63,746 bases of DNA from RGIG1752 sp045650425 (GCA_045650425.1 JAZRRD010000083.1:1-63746), one strand, 5' to 3'; positions 16,268 to 25,947 are shown, numbered from the stretch's first letter. Numbers and translations are program-made. The notes: generated by a model from the letters alone, not told the origin.

Positions 16268-17332
16268 ATGTTTGAAAGATTAGAAAATGTTGAAAAAAAA
16301 TATCAAGAGTTAACTGAGCAATTAAGTGATCCAAATATTATAAATGATTACAATCAAGTTAAAACTTTATCTAAAGAACAAAGTGATTTAGAAGAAATAG
16401 TAAATAAATACAAAGAATATAAAAAAGTTTTAAGTGACTTAGATGAAGCTAAATTATTATTGTCAGACGCTGAAATGAAAGAATTCGCTGCTGAAGAAGT
16501 TGAACGTTTAACAAATGAACAAGAAAAAATTTATGCGGAATTAGAAATTCTTTTAGTTCCAAAAGATGAAAATGATGGTAAAAACGTTATAATGGAAATT
16601 CGTGGAGCTGCCGGTGGAGATGAAGCAAATATTTTTGCCGGGGATTTATATAGAATGTATACATACTATGCTGAAAAAAACGGATGGAAGATAGAAATTA
16701 TTAATGAAATTGAAGGAACAAGTGGTGGATTTTCACAAGTTGAATTTATGATAAAAGGTGACAATGTTTTTTCAAAAATGAAATATGAAAGTGGTTCTCA
16801 TAGAGTTCAAAGAGTACCTGTCACAGAAACTCAAGGAAGAGTTCATACATCAACTGCGACTGTTTTAGTAATGCCAGAAGTTGAATCAGTTAATATTGAT
16901 GTAAAAGAAAGTGATATTAAAATGGATGTATACCATAGTAGTGGAGCAGGAGGACAATCTGTAAATACATCAAATAGTGCAGTAAGACTTACTCATATTC
17001 CATCCGGAGTTGTAGTAACATGTCAAACAGAACGTAGTCAATTAAAAAATAGAGAAAAAGCTATGAACTTGCTTAAAATCAAGATATATGATGAAATGGT
17101 ACGAGCTCAAGAAGCTAGTCTAGGTGTTGAAAGAAAATCTAAGATAGGAACAGGAGATCGTTCAGAAAAAATCAGAACTTATAACTATCCACAAAATAGA
17201 GTTACAGATCATCGTATTAATTTCTCAATCATGGAATTAGATAGAGTAATGGACGGAGCTTTGGAACCAATTATTGAAGCTTTAATAACTGAAGATTTAA
17301 AAAGAAAATTGGCTGGAGAAACTTTTGAATAG
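16268..17332 (+). CDS. prfA: Peptide chain release factor 1
   Basis: RF1 terminates translation at UAA and UAG. The 354-residue protein has the peptidyl-hydrolase motif GAGGQSVNTSNSAVRLTH (GGQ near residue 225) and the recognition loop region containing PVTETQGRVHTSTATV, where the tripeptide is PVT-type as in RF1. The frame extends to a TTG at 16259 but the ATG at 16268 is the natural start. Its end overlaps prmC, the enzyme that methylates the GGQ glutamine, by 8 nt. Confidence 0.97.
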   Translation: MFERLENVEKKYQELTEQLSDPNIINDYNQVKTLSKEQSDLEEIVNKYKEYKKVLSDLDEAKLLLSDAEMKEFAAEEVERLTNEQEKIYAELEILLVPKDENDGKNVIMEIRGAAGGDEANIFAGDLYRMYTYYAEKNGWKIEIINEIEGTSGGFSQVEFMIKGDNVFSKMKYESGSHRVQRVPVTETQGRVHTSTATVLVMPEVESVNIDVKESDIKMDVYHSSGAGGQSVNTSNSAVRLTHIPSGVVVTCQTERSQLKNREKAMNLLKIKIYDEMVRAQEASLGVERKSKIGTGDRSEKIRTYNYPQNRVTDHRINFSIMELDRVMDGALEPIIEALITEDLKRKLAGETFE

Positions 17333-18071
17333 ACCAGAATACATAGGACGTGCAGATTGGGAATTATTATTAGAAAAACATGATGGTCTGCTTCCTAAAG
17401 AAATAATAAATAAATTAAATAATAAATATCCAATCCAGTATTTAATAGGTTATGTAGAATTTCTTGATTTAAAGCTTATGGTTAATGAGAATGTTTTAAT
17501 ACCAAGATATGAAACAGAATTAATGGTGGATAAGACAATTAAATTAATTCAGAAACAAGAAATAAACCCAGCGAGTATTATTGATTTAGGTTGTGGGAGT
17601 GGAGCAATAGCAATATCGCTTGCTAAAAAATTTAATACAAAAGTAGATGCATTAGATATGAGCGAAAAAGCATTAAAGATTACTAATTTAAATGCTCAAA
17701 ATAATAAAGCCAGTCTTAATCTTATTCAAAAAGATATTCTAAAAGATGATATTTGTTTAAATCATAGTTTAATTATATCTAATCCTCCTTATGTAGATAT
17801 TAATGAAATAGTTGATCCACAAACAAAGTATGAGCCGCAAAATGCAATTTTTGCTGGTGAAAATGGTTTAATATTTTATAAACGTATTGTAGAGTTAGCT
17901 AAACAAAATCTTCAAAGGGAATTTACTTTAGTTTTTGAAATTGGCTGCACACAAAAAGATGATATTTGTGAAATTATTTTAAATCAATTTCCTAATGCTA
18001 AAATTCAATGTGAAAAAGATTTTTCGGATAGAAATAGATACATTTTTGCAAACATAATAAATTTTGAATAA
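17325..18071 (+). CDS. prmC: Release factor glutamine N5-methyltransferase PrmC
   Basis: Methylates the glutamine of the GGQ motif in release factors. The 248-residue protein has the SAM-binding motif IIDLGCGSGAIAISLAK (about residue 86) and the catalytic NPPY tetrapeptide in IISNPPYVD (about 154-157). The start is a TTG at 17325, 8 nt inside the end of prfA, preceded by GGAGAAAC; no ATG is available that would keep the PIQYLIGYVEFLDL segment. The N-terminal helical domain is shorter than in typical ~285-residue PrmC. Confidence 0.94.
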   Translation: MNRPEYIGRADWELLLEKHDGLLPKEIINKLNNKYPIQYLIGYVEFLDLKLMVNENVLIPRYETELMVDKTIKLIQKQEINPASIIDLGCGSGAIAISLAKKFNTKVDALDMSEKALKITNLNAQNNKASLNLIQKDILKDDICLNHSLIISNPPYVDINEIVDPQTKYEPQNAIFAGENGLIFYKRIVELAKQNLQREFTLVFEIGCTQKDDICEIILNQFPNAKIQCEKDFSDRNRYIFANIINFE

Positions 18072-18110
18072 AAAATAAATTAATAATACATATATAATTT
18101 AGGTGAAATT

Positions 18111-18620
18111 ATGAAAAAAATTATATGTGTATTATTTTTAATTACTTTAATATTTATGAGTTCAAAAAAACAAGAAAGTGTAATAATCCCCAAAGAATCA
18201 ATTCGTTTTAGATTAATTGCTAACAGTAATTTAATCGAAGATCAAACTCTAAAAAAGACAATAAAAAAAGATTTAGAAACAAACTTTATTCAAAATTTAT
18301 CTACAAATAATATTAGTAATACAGAAAAAAGTATTAAAGAAAGTCTTAATATAATAGATAATGTTATGAGAAATTATAATGTTGATTATGATGTTTCTTA
18401 TGGTAATAATTATTTTCCTGAAAAAGAGTATAAAGGTGTAAAATATCCAGAAGGAAATTACAAATCTTTAGTTATTACATTAGGTGAGGGTACCGGAGAC
18501 AATTGGTGGTGTGTGTTATTTCCACCTCTATGTTTGATGGAAACTGATAATAATGCTGATGATATAGAATATAAATTTTACGTCCAAAACATATTGGATA
18601 AAATATCGAATCAATCTTAA
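18111..18620 (+). CDS. spoIIR: Stage II sporulation protein R
   Basis: SpoIIR is made in the forespore under SigF, is secreted into the intermembrane space and triggers SpoIIGA to process pro-SigE in the mother cell. The 169-residue protein has an N-terminal signal/membrane helix (ICVLFLITLIFM), the conserved IRFRLIANSNLIEDQTLKK start of the mature domain, YFPEKEYKGVKYPEGNYKSL, and the very characteristic NWWCVLFPPLCLME near the end. Shine-Dalgarno AGGTGA. It follows prmC, as in several Clostridia and Bacilli. A clear SigF promoter was not recognised. Confidence 0.93.
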   Translation: MKKIICVLFLITLIFMSSKKQESVIIPKESIRFRLIANSNLIEDQTLKKTIKKDLETNFIQNLSTNNISNTEKSIKESLNIIDNVMRNYNVDYDVSYGNNYFPEKEYKGVKYPEGNYKSLVITLGEGTGDNWWCVLFPPLCLMETDNNADDIEYKFYVQNILDKISNQS

Positions 18621-18655
18621 CCTTTTTAAATATAATGTTTTAAGAAGGTTTTTTT
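18619..18655 (+). terminator. Terminator hairpin that also contains the mntP ribosome-binding site
   Basis: AACCTTTTTAAA (18619-18630) pairs with TTTAAGAAGGTT (18639-18650) over 12 bp with one G-T pair, followed by five T residues directly abutting the mntP ATG. The mntP Shine-Dalgarno AAGAAGG lies in the 3' arm, so the folded stem both resembles a terminator and hides the ribosome-binding site. Confidence 0.7.
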
Positions 18656-19189
18656 ATGATAAATTATAGTTCAATTTTTTTAGTAGCAGTAGCTTTAAGT
18701 ATGGATGCCTTTTCTATTGCAATAACCATTGGAATAAACAATATATCTTATAAAAGAAAAATCATGTTTATTTTAGGGGTTGGACTTTGTCACTATTTAC
18801 TACCATGGTTAGGTATGAAATTAGGCCAAACATTTTTTGTCACCTTTATTTTAAATAGTACAAAAATACTAGGAATAATTTTACTGTTTTTAGCAGCTCA
18901 AATGGTTTATGAAAGATTTTTTGAAAGTGACAAAGAAATAAAAACATCTTTTTTTAGTCTTCTCTTATTAATTATTTCTGTAAGCTTAGATAGTTTTATG
19001 ACAGGTATAGGCTTATATGAATTTTTAGGCTCTCATCTTATATTAATTACTTTTTCTGCAACTAGCATGTTATTTTCTTTTCTAGGAATAGTTTTGGGAA
19101 AACTTTTTAACAAAATAATAGGAAAATATAGTGAACTAATTGGTATAGCTATATTGATGCTTGTGGGTGTAAAGTTTTTATTCTCGTAG
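18656..19189 (+). CDS. mntP: Manganese efflux pump MntP family protein
   Basis: MntP exports Mn2+. The 177-residue protein is almost wholly hydrophobic with six predicted membrane helices. The two halves carry the family's acidic motifs: ALSMDAFSIAI (residues about 12-22) and SVSLDSFMTGIGL (about 109-121), plus LCHYLLPWLGMKLGQ. MntP is usual just after spoIIR in some sporulating Firmicutes. The related sporulation protein YtaF is a less likely alternative because the HxLxPxxGMxxG segment is MntP-like. No yybP-ykoY manganese riboswitch is seen; instead the ribosome-binding site is in a hairpin. Confidence 0.82.
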   Translation: MINYSSIFLVAVALSMDAFSIAITIGINNISYKRKIMFILGVGLCHYLLPWLGMKLGQTFFVTFILNSTKILGIILLFLAAQMVYERFFESDKEIKTSFFSLLLLIISVSLDSFMTGIGLYEFLGSHLILITFSATSMLFSFLGIVLGKLFNKIIGKYSELIGIAILMLVGVKFLFS

Positions 19190-19330
19190 TTGACATTTCT
19201 AAATGATAATATTATATTTTAAGTGAAACATTACTTGAAATAAAAAAACAATATGTTATAATAAACCAGGTATAAAAGACTCAGTAACAAAAGTCTAGTT
19301 TTTTCATAAATAATAGTAAGAAATAACTAG
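19190..19330 (+). promoter_or_regulatory. Tandem promoters and possible attenuator ahead of murA
   Basis: Promoter 1: TTGACA (19190-19195), 17 bp, TATATT (19213-19218). Promoter 2: TTGAAA (19235-19240), 16 bp, TATAAT (19257-19262) with TGT extension. The leader has AGACT (19277-19281) pairing with AGTCT (19292-19296) before a T run, and, overlapping it, CTAGTTTTTTC (19295-19305) that can instead pair with GAAATAACTAG (19320-19330) apart from one mismatch. The two foldings are mutually exclusive at 19295-19296. Promoters are well supported; the attenuator is tentative. Confidence 0.6.
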
Positions 19331-19348
19331 ATAAAAGGAAGTGTTTAA

Positions 19349-20602
19349 ATGAAGAAAATAATAATTGAAGGTGGAAATGAATTATCAGGGACTATCAATA
19401 TAAGTGGAGCAAAAAATAGCGCAGTGGCATTACTTCCAGCAGCTATTTTGTCAGATGAAGAAGTAAGTATTTATAATGTACCAAACATTTCAGATAGAAA
19501 TGCTTTAATAGAAATATTAGAACTTTTAAATTGTAAAGTAGAATTACATAACGAAGAAATGAAAATTATTACAAAAAATTTACAAAATAACACAATTCCA
19601 GAACAGTTGGGAAAAAAACTAAGAGCTTCATATTATTTTATGGGGGCTTTATTAAGTAAGTTTAAACATGTAGAAATGCATTTTCCGGGAGGATGTAATA
19701 TCGGTGCAAGACCAATTGATTTGCATTTAAAAGGGTTTGAAATGCTAGGTGCAACTATTAATATAGAAAACGATAAATATATAATTGATGCTAAGGAATT
19801 AGTGGGAACAAGGATTTATTTAGATTTTGCAAGTGTAGGTGCAACAATAAATTTAATGCTAGCTGCAGTAAAGGCAAAAGGTACCACAATTATTTCTAAC
19901 GCGGCTAGAGAAGCAGAAATTACAAATGTTGCAACTTTCTTAAATAATATGGGGGCTCAAATTACTGGTGCGGGTACAAGCGAAATAAAAATTGTAGGAG
20001 TTGAACACTTAGGTAAAGGTATAATAGAAGTGATTCCAGATCGAATTGAAGCGGGAACATATTTAATAATGGGAGCATTGTTAGGAAAGAATTTAGTTAT
20101 TAACAATGTTATCGAAGAGCATATAGAATCACTACTTAGTAAATTAAAAGATATGAAAGTTGATTTTGAAATAAATTCTAATAAAATAATTATAAACAAG
20201 TCAACCAATTTACAAGCTATTAATATTAAAACTTTAGTTTTTCCAGGATTTCCTACTGATTTAGGGCAGCCAATGTCTGCGTTATTAACACAAGCTGATG
20301 GAGTTAGCTTGTTCGAAGAAACTCTTTATGAAAACAGAATGGGTCATGTTCCATATTTAAATAATATGGGTGCAAATATCAAAGTAAATGGAACTACTGC
20401 AATTATAATTGGTCCTACAAAACTAAAAGGATGCGAGGTTGTCGCAACAGATCTTCGCGGCGGTGCATGTATGGTTATAGCCGGTTTAATAGCGGAAGGA
20501 AAAACTATAATAAAGGATGCCGAACATATTTTAAGAGGGTATGAAAATATTATCGAAAAACTTACTAATGTCGGTGCTAAGATATATATCGAAGAAATAT
20601 AA
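19349..20602 (+). CDS. murA: UDP-N-acetylglucosamine 1-carboxyvinyltransferase
   Basis: MurA performs the first committed step of peptidoglycan synthesis, adding enolpyruvyl from PEP to UDP-GlcNAc; fosfomycin target. The 417-residue protein has the family start GGNELSGTINISGAKNSAVALLPA with the catalytic lysine and asparagine, and the active-site cysteine in GGCNIGARPIDLHLKGFE (about residues 114-131). FPTDLGQPMSALL and DLRGGACMVIAGL are also family motifs. Shine-Dalgarno AAAAGGAAG. Confidence 0.97.
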   Translation: MKKIIIEGGNELSGTINISGAKNSAVALLPAAILSDEEVSIYNVPNISDRNALIEILELLNCKVELHNEEMKIITKNLQNNTIPEQLGKKLRASYYFMGALLSKFKHVEMHFPGGCNIGARPIDLHLKGFEMLGATINIENDKYIIDAKELVGTRIYLDFASVGATINLMLAAVKAKGTTIISNAAREAEITNVATFLNNMGAQITGAGTSEIKIVGVEHLGKGIIEVIPDRIEAGTYLIMGALLGKNLVINNVIEEHIESLLSKLKDMKVDFEINSNKIIINKSTNLQAINIKTLVFPGFPTDLGQPMSALLTQADGVSLFEETLYENRMGHVPYLNNMGANIKVNGTTAIIIGPTKLKGCEVVATDLRGGACMVIAGLIAEGKTIIKDAEHILRGYENIIEKLTNVGAKIYIEEI

Positions 20603-20626
20603 TATAGAGGAAACTCTATATTTTTT
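20601..20626 (+). terminator. Strong terminator of murA
   Basis: AATATAGAG (20601-20609) pairs perfectly with CTCTATATT (20614-20622) around a GAAA tetraloop, T run to 20626. It begins at the murA stop codon. Confidence 0.85.
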
Positions 20627-20638
20627 GATGGTGATAAA

Positions 20639-21298
20639 ATGAAAAAATTAATAGTTATATTTGGAATAGGTACTCTTATAACCATTCTAATTTATAAAAT
20701 TACAGTCATAAATAAAATTGATGTCTTAGTAGTAGGAGATAGTGTAGCTACCGGAGATACTCTTTATGGTAACAGTGGTGTTAGTTTTAACTTGTTTTTA
20801 AAAGATTATTTAAAAGATAAAAGTCTTAGACATTATAATATAAATTATACTCAAAATAATAAAACACTTAAAGATTTTTATTATGAATTAAATCAAAATG
20901 AACAAATAAATGAAAAACACCTTCAGAATTTAGTTAAGGATTCTGACATAATCATTATTGCTTTAGGTCAAGACGAATTAGTTAATAATTCAAATATCAA
21001 CAATCTAAAAAATATTAACAGAAGAAATTTTTATCAAGATTATCAAAAAATTTTAACCAAAATAAGAGAAATTACCCAAAAACCAATATATTTAGTTGGA
21101 TATTACGGTGATACTATAAATCATTTAAATGAAATTGAAAAAAGTATCAAAGTTATCGCACAAAACCAAAATTGTCAATATATATCAATATCCAATTTAA
21201 TAACTACTGATGACTATGTAGACTCTACTTATATACATCTAAATCATAAGGGGCACCGTAAGATTTTTGAACAAATAAAAAAAGAATTAGCATTGTAA
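20639..21298 (+). CDS. Membrane-anchored SGNH/GDSL-family hydrolase
   Basis: 219-residue protein with an N-terminal hydrophobic helix (LIVIFGIGTLITILIY) that is a signal anchor, so the enzyme faces outward. The SGNH pattern is present: VVGDSVATG (block I, nucleophile serine in GDS), IIIIALGQDELVNN (block III, with GQDE in place of GxND), and THLNHKGH-like YIHLNHKGHRKI near the end (block V; histidine preceded by asparagine and leucine instead of the usual DxxH). Substrate is unknown: an esterase or acyl hydrolase on lipid or cell-wall polymer. It lies between murA and the type VII secretion gene essC. Confidence 0.78.
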   Translation: MKKLIVIFGIGTLITILIYKITVINKIDVLVVGDSVATGDTLYGNSGVSFNLFLKDYLKDKSLRHYNINYTQNNKTLKDFYYELNQNEQINEKHLQNLVKDSDIIIIALGQDELVNNSNINNLKNINRRNFYQDYQKILTKIREITQKPIYLVGYYGDTINHLNEIEKSIKVIAQNQNCQYISISNLITTDDYVDSTYIHLNHKGHRKIFEQIKKELAL

Positions 21299-21301
21299 AT
21301 C

Positions 21302-21330
21302 TTGACGCTTTATTGTATACTATGTATAAG
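21302..21330 (+). promoter_or_regulatory. Promoter of essC
   Basis: TTGACG (21302-21307), 17 bp spacer, TATAAG (21325-21330), followed by AAAGGAGG and the ATG at 21349. Confidence 0.6.
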
Positions 21331-21348
21331 AGTAAAAGGAGGTCTATT

Positions 21349-24300
21349 ATGCAACTTATTATTATAAAAAATAATAAACTTAGATACTTCTTTTTGCCGA
21401 GCAAAGTTTTTGGTAACTATTGGATTAAAGACGATCAAAATGAAAATCTTATCAATGTTGAAGCGTCTAATAATCAATGGGTACTACGTAGTAATGATGA
21501 AGTTAAAATATTAAATAAAGATATGTATTTAGACTCTGTTTTTTTAATTGAGTACAGTTTTTGTTCATTGAAAAAAATAGATGAAAAAGACCCTTTTATA
21601 CTATATTGCTGCCCAACTCTAGATCATTCTAATAAATATTTAAGGGTTAATGAAAATGCTACGGTATCTATAGGATCTGCAAGTTCTAATGATATTATTT
21701 ATAATAGTCAAAATATTGGTCAATCTCATTGCAAATTAACTTTTAATAATAATCAGTGGGTGTTTAATCATGGAGATTCTTCATTAACTTTTATTAATAA
21801 AGAACTGGCTGAAAACAAAAAGGTTTTTAGCGGGGATATTATTTTTATTATGGGACTAAAAATAATAATTGGAACTAATTTTATTGTAGTAAATAATCCG
21901 AGTGGTAAAGTTAAGTTTAACGATAATGTTTTTAAGCCGATAGAATTCGAAGTTATAACTCCCGAAAATAAAAGTGATGAAGATGAAGATATTTATATTG
22001 AGTTGTATCAACCTGAAGATTACTTTTTAAGACAGCCACGATTTAAATCTACAATTGAAAAAGAACAAATACAGATAGATGCGCCACCTGCTAAGCAAGA
22101 TATGCAAGAAATGCCGCTTATTTACACTATTGGACCAATGATAACTATGGCAATGACATCAATGGTGACAATGGTATCAACAATTACTAATGTTTTAGCT
22201 AGCGGCAAATCATGGACCACTGCTATTCCAAGTATGTTAGTTGCTGGAGCAATGTTAGCATCGGTTTTAATATGGCCTTCATTAACTAGAAGATATAATC
22301 GTAAACAAAAGAAAAAGCGTGAAGAATTACGTAACACTAAATACAAAGCTTATCTTGAAGAAAAGAAAAAGAATATTAGTGAAGCTATCGTAAAACAAAG
22401 ACAAATAGTTATCGATAATAACATTTCTTTGCAAGAGTGTATTAATATTATTAATGCTCGTAAAAGAAACTTATGGGAGCGAGAAAAAGAAGACGATGAT
22501 TTCCTAACAGTTAGAATAGGAGTTGGTTCATCAAGCCCTGATTTAGAAGTAAAAGCGCCAGAACAACATTTCTCATTAGAAGATGATGAACTAAATATAA
22601 TTGTTCAGTCTATCGTTAATCAATCAAAAGTTATGGAAGGAGTTCCTATTAATCTATCTTTAACAGATAAAAATATCGTGGCAATGGTAGGACAAAAGCA
22701 AGTTAATAAAGCTTTTATAGATGGAATTATTCTTCAACTGGCAACATTTCACAGCTATGATGAATTAAAAATTGTTTTATTTACTAATGAGGAAAATATC
22801 AAAGATTGGGAATACATGAAAATCATGCCACATTGTTGGGATGACACTAAAAACATTCGTTTCTTTGCTTCAACTGCTGAAGACATGAAGCAAATTTCAG
22901 GATACCTTGAAAAAATATATAATGATCGTGTATATCCAGAGGGGAATCAAAAAGAAAGTAATTTAGATTATCGTAGTTTTAAACCATATTATTTAATTAT
23001 TACAGATAATTTAAAAGTTGCGAGAAATATTGAAATCATTAAAAAAATATTGGTATCAAAAACAAATCGTGGATTTAGTTTAATTATAAAAAATGAAAGA
23101 TTAGCTAATTTACCTGGAGAATGTCCAGTATTCTTAAATATTGATCCTAATGGCTCAGGTTTATTTGAAAATGAACTAGTTTCAACAAAACAAAAAAGTT
23201 TTACTGCAGATATAGATTATAATCTAGATTTAATGAATGTAGCTAAAACACTTGCTAATGTACCGCTAGAAACCACTGCGGCTGGTGGAAGTTTACCAGA
23301 TTCGGTAAGTTTCTTACAAATGTATAATATTGGAAAAATAGAGCAATTAAATACTCAAAATAGATGGAAAACTAATAATCCAACTAACTCATTAAATGTT
23401 CCAGTAGGAATAGATGAAAATGGTGAAGTATTTAATTTAGATTTACATGAAAAAGCGCACGGTCCACATGGTCTAATTGCTGGAATGACTGGTTCAGGTA
23501 AAAGCGAATTTATAATTACTTATATATTATCACTAGCTGTTAACTATCATCCTAATGAAGTTTCCTTTATCTTAATTGACTACAAGGGTGGGGGTCTAGC
23601 AGGAGCTTTTGAAAATAGAGAAACAGGAATAAAGTTGCCACATCTTGCTGGTACAATAACCAATTTGGATACCATGGAAATGAAGAGATCATTAGCTTCA
23701 ATCCAAAGTGAATTAAGAAGAAGACAACATATGTTTAATGAGGCAAGAGATTCATTAAATGAAAGTACTATTGATATATATAAATATCAAAGATTATATA
23801 GAGATGGTTTAGTTAAAACCCCAATATCACACTTATTTATCATATCAGATGAGTTTGCAGAACTAAAAGCTCAACAACCAGAGTTTATGGCTCAACTAAT
23901 TCAAACGGCTCGTATTGGACGTAGTTTAGGTGTACATTTGATTTTGGCGACTCAAAAACCTGCTGGAGTTGTAGATGACCAAATCTGGAGTAACAGTAAA
24001 TTCAGAGTGTGTTTAAAAGTTCAAGATAAATCAGATAGTATGGATATGATTAAATGTGCAGATGCTGCGATGCTTAAAAATGTCGGTCGTTTCTATTTAC
24101 AGGTTGGTTATAATGAATTTTTTGGGCTTGGACAATCTGCATGGTGTGGGGCTCAATATTATCCGACTGATAAAGTAAAAAAGAATGTTGATAATTCTAT
24201 AGGATTTATTAATACAATTGGACAAGTCATAAGAAATATAGATGATACAAAGAAAAATGTGTCATTGGTTTCAAAGGGCGAAGAATTACCAAACATATTA

Positions 24301-25947
24301 AAATATTTAGTTAACATTGCTAAAGAAGATAATATAAGTGTTAGCCAACTATGGTTAGAAAAAATTCCGGAATTCATATATGTAGAAAATTTGAAACAAA
24401 AATATCGTTTTGCTTCAAAACAATTTGTATTGAATCCAATTATCGGAGAATTTGACGATCCAGAAAATCAACGTCAAGGGCTACTTACTATTCCTTTAAG
24501 TCAAGATGGCAACACTATTATTTATGGTGTAGCAGGAAGCGGAAAAGAATTGTTATTAACGACTATAATTTATTCTTTGATAACAGATCACTCACCTGAT
24601 GAAGTGAATTTCTATATCATGGATTTTGGCGCTGAAACCCTTAAAAACTTTAGAAAAGCACCGCAAGTCGGGGATGTATTATTTGCAACTGAGGATGAAA
24701 AAATAATTAACTTATTAAAAATGTTGCAAGAAAAAATAGAGGAAAGAAAAGCGTTATTTATTGATTACAACGGAGATTATAATTTCTATTGTCAAAATAG
24801 TGGAAAAACATTACCTGCAATAGTAATCATAATTAATAATTATGAAGTTTTCTCTGAAGCTTATTATGAATACGAAGATTTAATTCAACAAATATCTCGT
24901 GATGGATTAAAATATGGAATTATTTTCATCTTTACAACTAATGGTACTAATTCAGTTAAATACCGTTTGCGTCAAAATTTTAAAACTGAATTGGTTTTAC
25001 AAATGAATGACGAAGGTGACTATATAACAATTTACGGAAACACAGGAAAAGTTTATCCATCTAATATAAAAGGGCGAGGAATAGTAAAACTAGAAAGTGT
25101 TTATGAATTTCAAACAGCATATGCTTATAAAGAAACAGAAATGGTTGAATATATAAAATTAGTATGCGATAAACTTCGCGAAAAATATCCTAATAAAGCA
25201 CCTCAAGTTCCAGTATTGCCACAAAGAGTAACATTAGATTTTGTTTCAGGCTTATTAACTGGATTAGGAAGTATACCTATTGGTGTAAAAAAATCTACTT
25301 TAGCTATTGATACAATAGACTTAGCCACAAGATATACAACTATTATTACAGGAAATGATTTAGAAATATATAATTCTTTTATCGGGGCTATTCTTAGTCA
25401 AGTTGCTACTTTAAAACAATCAAGAAATATTGTTTTTGATACTTTGGAAATGGTTCCAAAAAATGTTCATAATTTAACAGAGTATAAAACAAACTCTTTC
25501 GAAGAATTAACATGTGAAATATGTGAATATGTTGATGAATGTTATCAAATATATATAAATAACAACTATAGTAGAACGGCTTTAAATGATAAAGAAAAAT
25601 ACACAGTATTTATAATTGGTATAGATGAATTTTTAAAACGTTTAGAGCCAGAAATTAAAACAAAATTTGTTAAAGCTTTAGAAAAAGGAAAAGATCTAAA
25701 TGTTGTACAATTTGTAATTGTAGATTCAAGTAGTAATCTTAAAAAACAAGAATATGAGTCATGGTATAAGACTGTTATTACACCAAATCGTGGTTTATGG
25801 TTAGGTAATGGTATTGCTGATCAATTCCAATTAAAACTTGCTAAAACTCCTAGAGAATTAAGAGAATTAATAGATGATGGTTTTGGATATAATGTAAAAA
25901 ATGGGCTTGCTACATTAGTTAAACTTGTAGAAGTAGATAAGGAGTAA
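21349..25947 (+). CDS. essC: Type VII secretion ATPase EssC/YukBA
   Basis: EssC is the FtsK/SpoIIIE-family motor of Firmicute type VII secretion. The ATG at 21349 follows AAAGGAGG and gives 1532 residues; the longer frame has no ribosome-binding site. Order: N-terminal tandem FHA-like region (about residues 60-190, with SIGSASSNDIIYN and SQSHCKL-like strands), two membrane helices (about 263-315), a linker with basic helices, then three ATPase modules. D1 has Walker A GMTGSGKSE (712-720) and Walker B FIISDEFAEL. D2 has Walker A GVAGSGKEL (from 1060) but its Walker B reads VIIINNYEVF, lacking the aspartate. D3 shows ITGNDLEIYN where a P-loop should be and FIIGIDEFL. Transcribed with the YukD-like gene. 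Confidence 0.95.
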   Translation: MQLIIIKNNKLRYFFLPSKVFGNYWIKDDQNENLINVEASNNQWVLRSNDEVKILNKDMYLDSVFLIEYSFCSLKKIDEKDPFILYCCPTLDHSNKYLRVNENATVSIGSASSNDIIYNSQNIGQSHCKLTFNNNQWVFNHGDSSLTFINKELAENKKVFSGDIIFIMGLKIIIGTNFIVVNNPSGKVKFNDNVFKPIEFEVITPENKSDEDEDIYIELYQPEDYFLRQPRFKSTIEKEQIQIDAPPAKQDMQEMPLIYTIGPMITMAMTSMVTMVSTITNVLASGKSWTTAIPSMLVAGAMLASVLIWPSLTRRYNRKQKKKREELRNTKYKAYLEEKKKNISEAIVKQRQIVIDNNISLQECINIINARKRNLWEREKEDDDFLTVRIGVGSSSPDLEVKAPEQHFSLEDDELNIIVQSIVNQSKVMEGVPINLSLTDKNIVAMVGQKQVNKAFIDGIILQLATFHSYDELKIVLFTNEENIKDWEYMKIMPHCWDDTKNIRFFASTAEDMKQISGYLEKIYNDRVYPEGNQKESNLDYRSFKPYYLIITDNLKVARNIEIIKKILVSKTNRGFSLIIKNERLANLPGECPVFLNIDPNGSGLFENELVSTKQKSFTADIDYNLDLMNVAKTLANVPLETTAAGGSLPDSVSFLQMYNIGKIEQLNTQNRWKTNNPTNSLNVPVGIDENGEVFNLDLHEKAHGPHGLIAGMTGSGKSEFIITYILSLAVNYHPNEVSFILIDYKGGGLAGAFENRETGIKLPHLAGTITNLDTMEMKRSLASIQSELRRRQHMFNEARDSLNESTIDIYKYQRLYRDGLVKTPISHLFIISDEFAELKAQQPEFMAQLIQTARIGRSLGVHLILATQKPAGVVDDQIWSNSKFRVCLKVQDKSDSMDMIKCADAAMLKNVGRFYLQVGYNEFFGLGQSAWCGAQYYPTDKVKKNVDNSIGFINTIGQVIRNIDDTKKNVSLVSKGEELPNILKYLVNIAKEDNISVSQLWLEKIPEFIYVENLKQKYRFASKQFVLNPIIGEFDDPENQRQGLLTIPLSQDGNTIIYGVAGSGKELLLTTIIYSLITDHSPDEVNFYIMDFGAETLKNFRKAPQVGDVLFATEDEKIINLLKMLQEKIEERKALFIDYNGDYNFYCQNSGKTLPAIVIIINNYEVFSEAYYEYEDLIQQISRDGLKYGIIFIFTTNGTNSVKYRLRQNFKTELVLQMNDEGDYITIYGNTGKVYPSNIKGRGIVKLESVYEFQTAYAYKETEMVEYIKLVCDKLREKYPNKAPQVPVLPQRVTLDFVSGLLTGLGSIPIGVKKSTLAIDTIDLATRYTTIITGNDLEIYNSFIGAILSQVATLKQSRNIVFDTLEMVPKNVHNLTEYKTNSFEELTCEICEYVDECYQIYINNNYSRTALNDKEKYTVFIIGIDEFLKRLEPEIKTKFVKALEKGKDLNVVQFVIVDSSSNLKKQEYESWYKTVITPNRGLWLGNGIADQFQLKLAKTPRELRELIDDGFGYNVKNGLATLVKLVEVDKE

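Noticed and set aside
18093..18098. TATAAT just upstream of spoIIR as a SigA promoter
   Set aside because: Transcription would start within or after the spoIIR Shine-Dalgarno; spoIIR is expected to be SigF-dependent.
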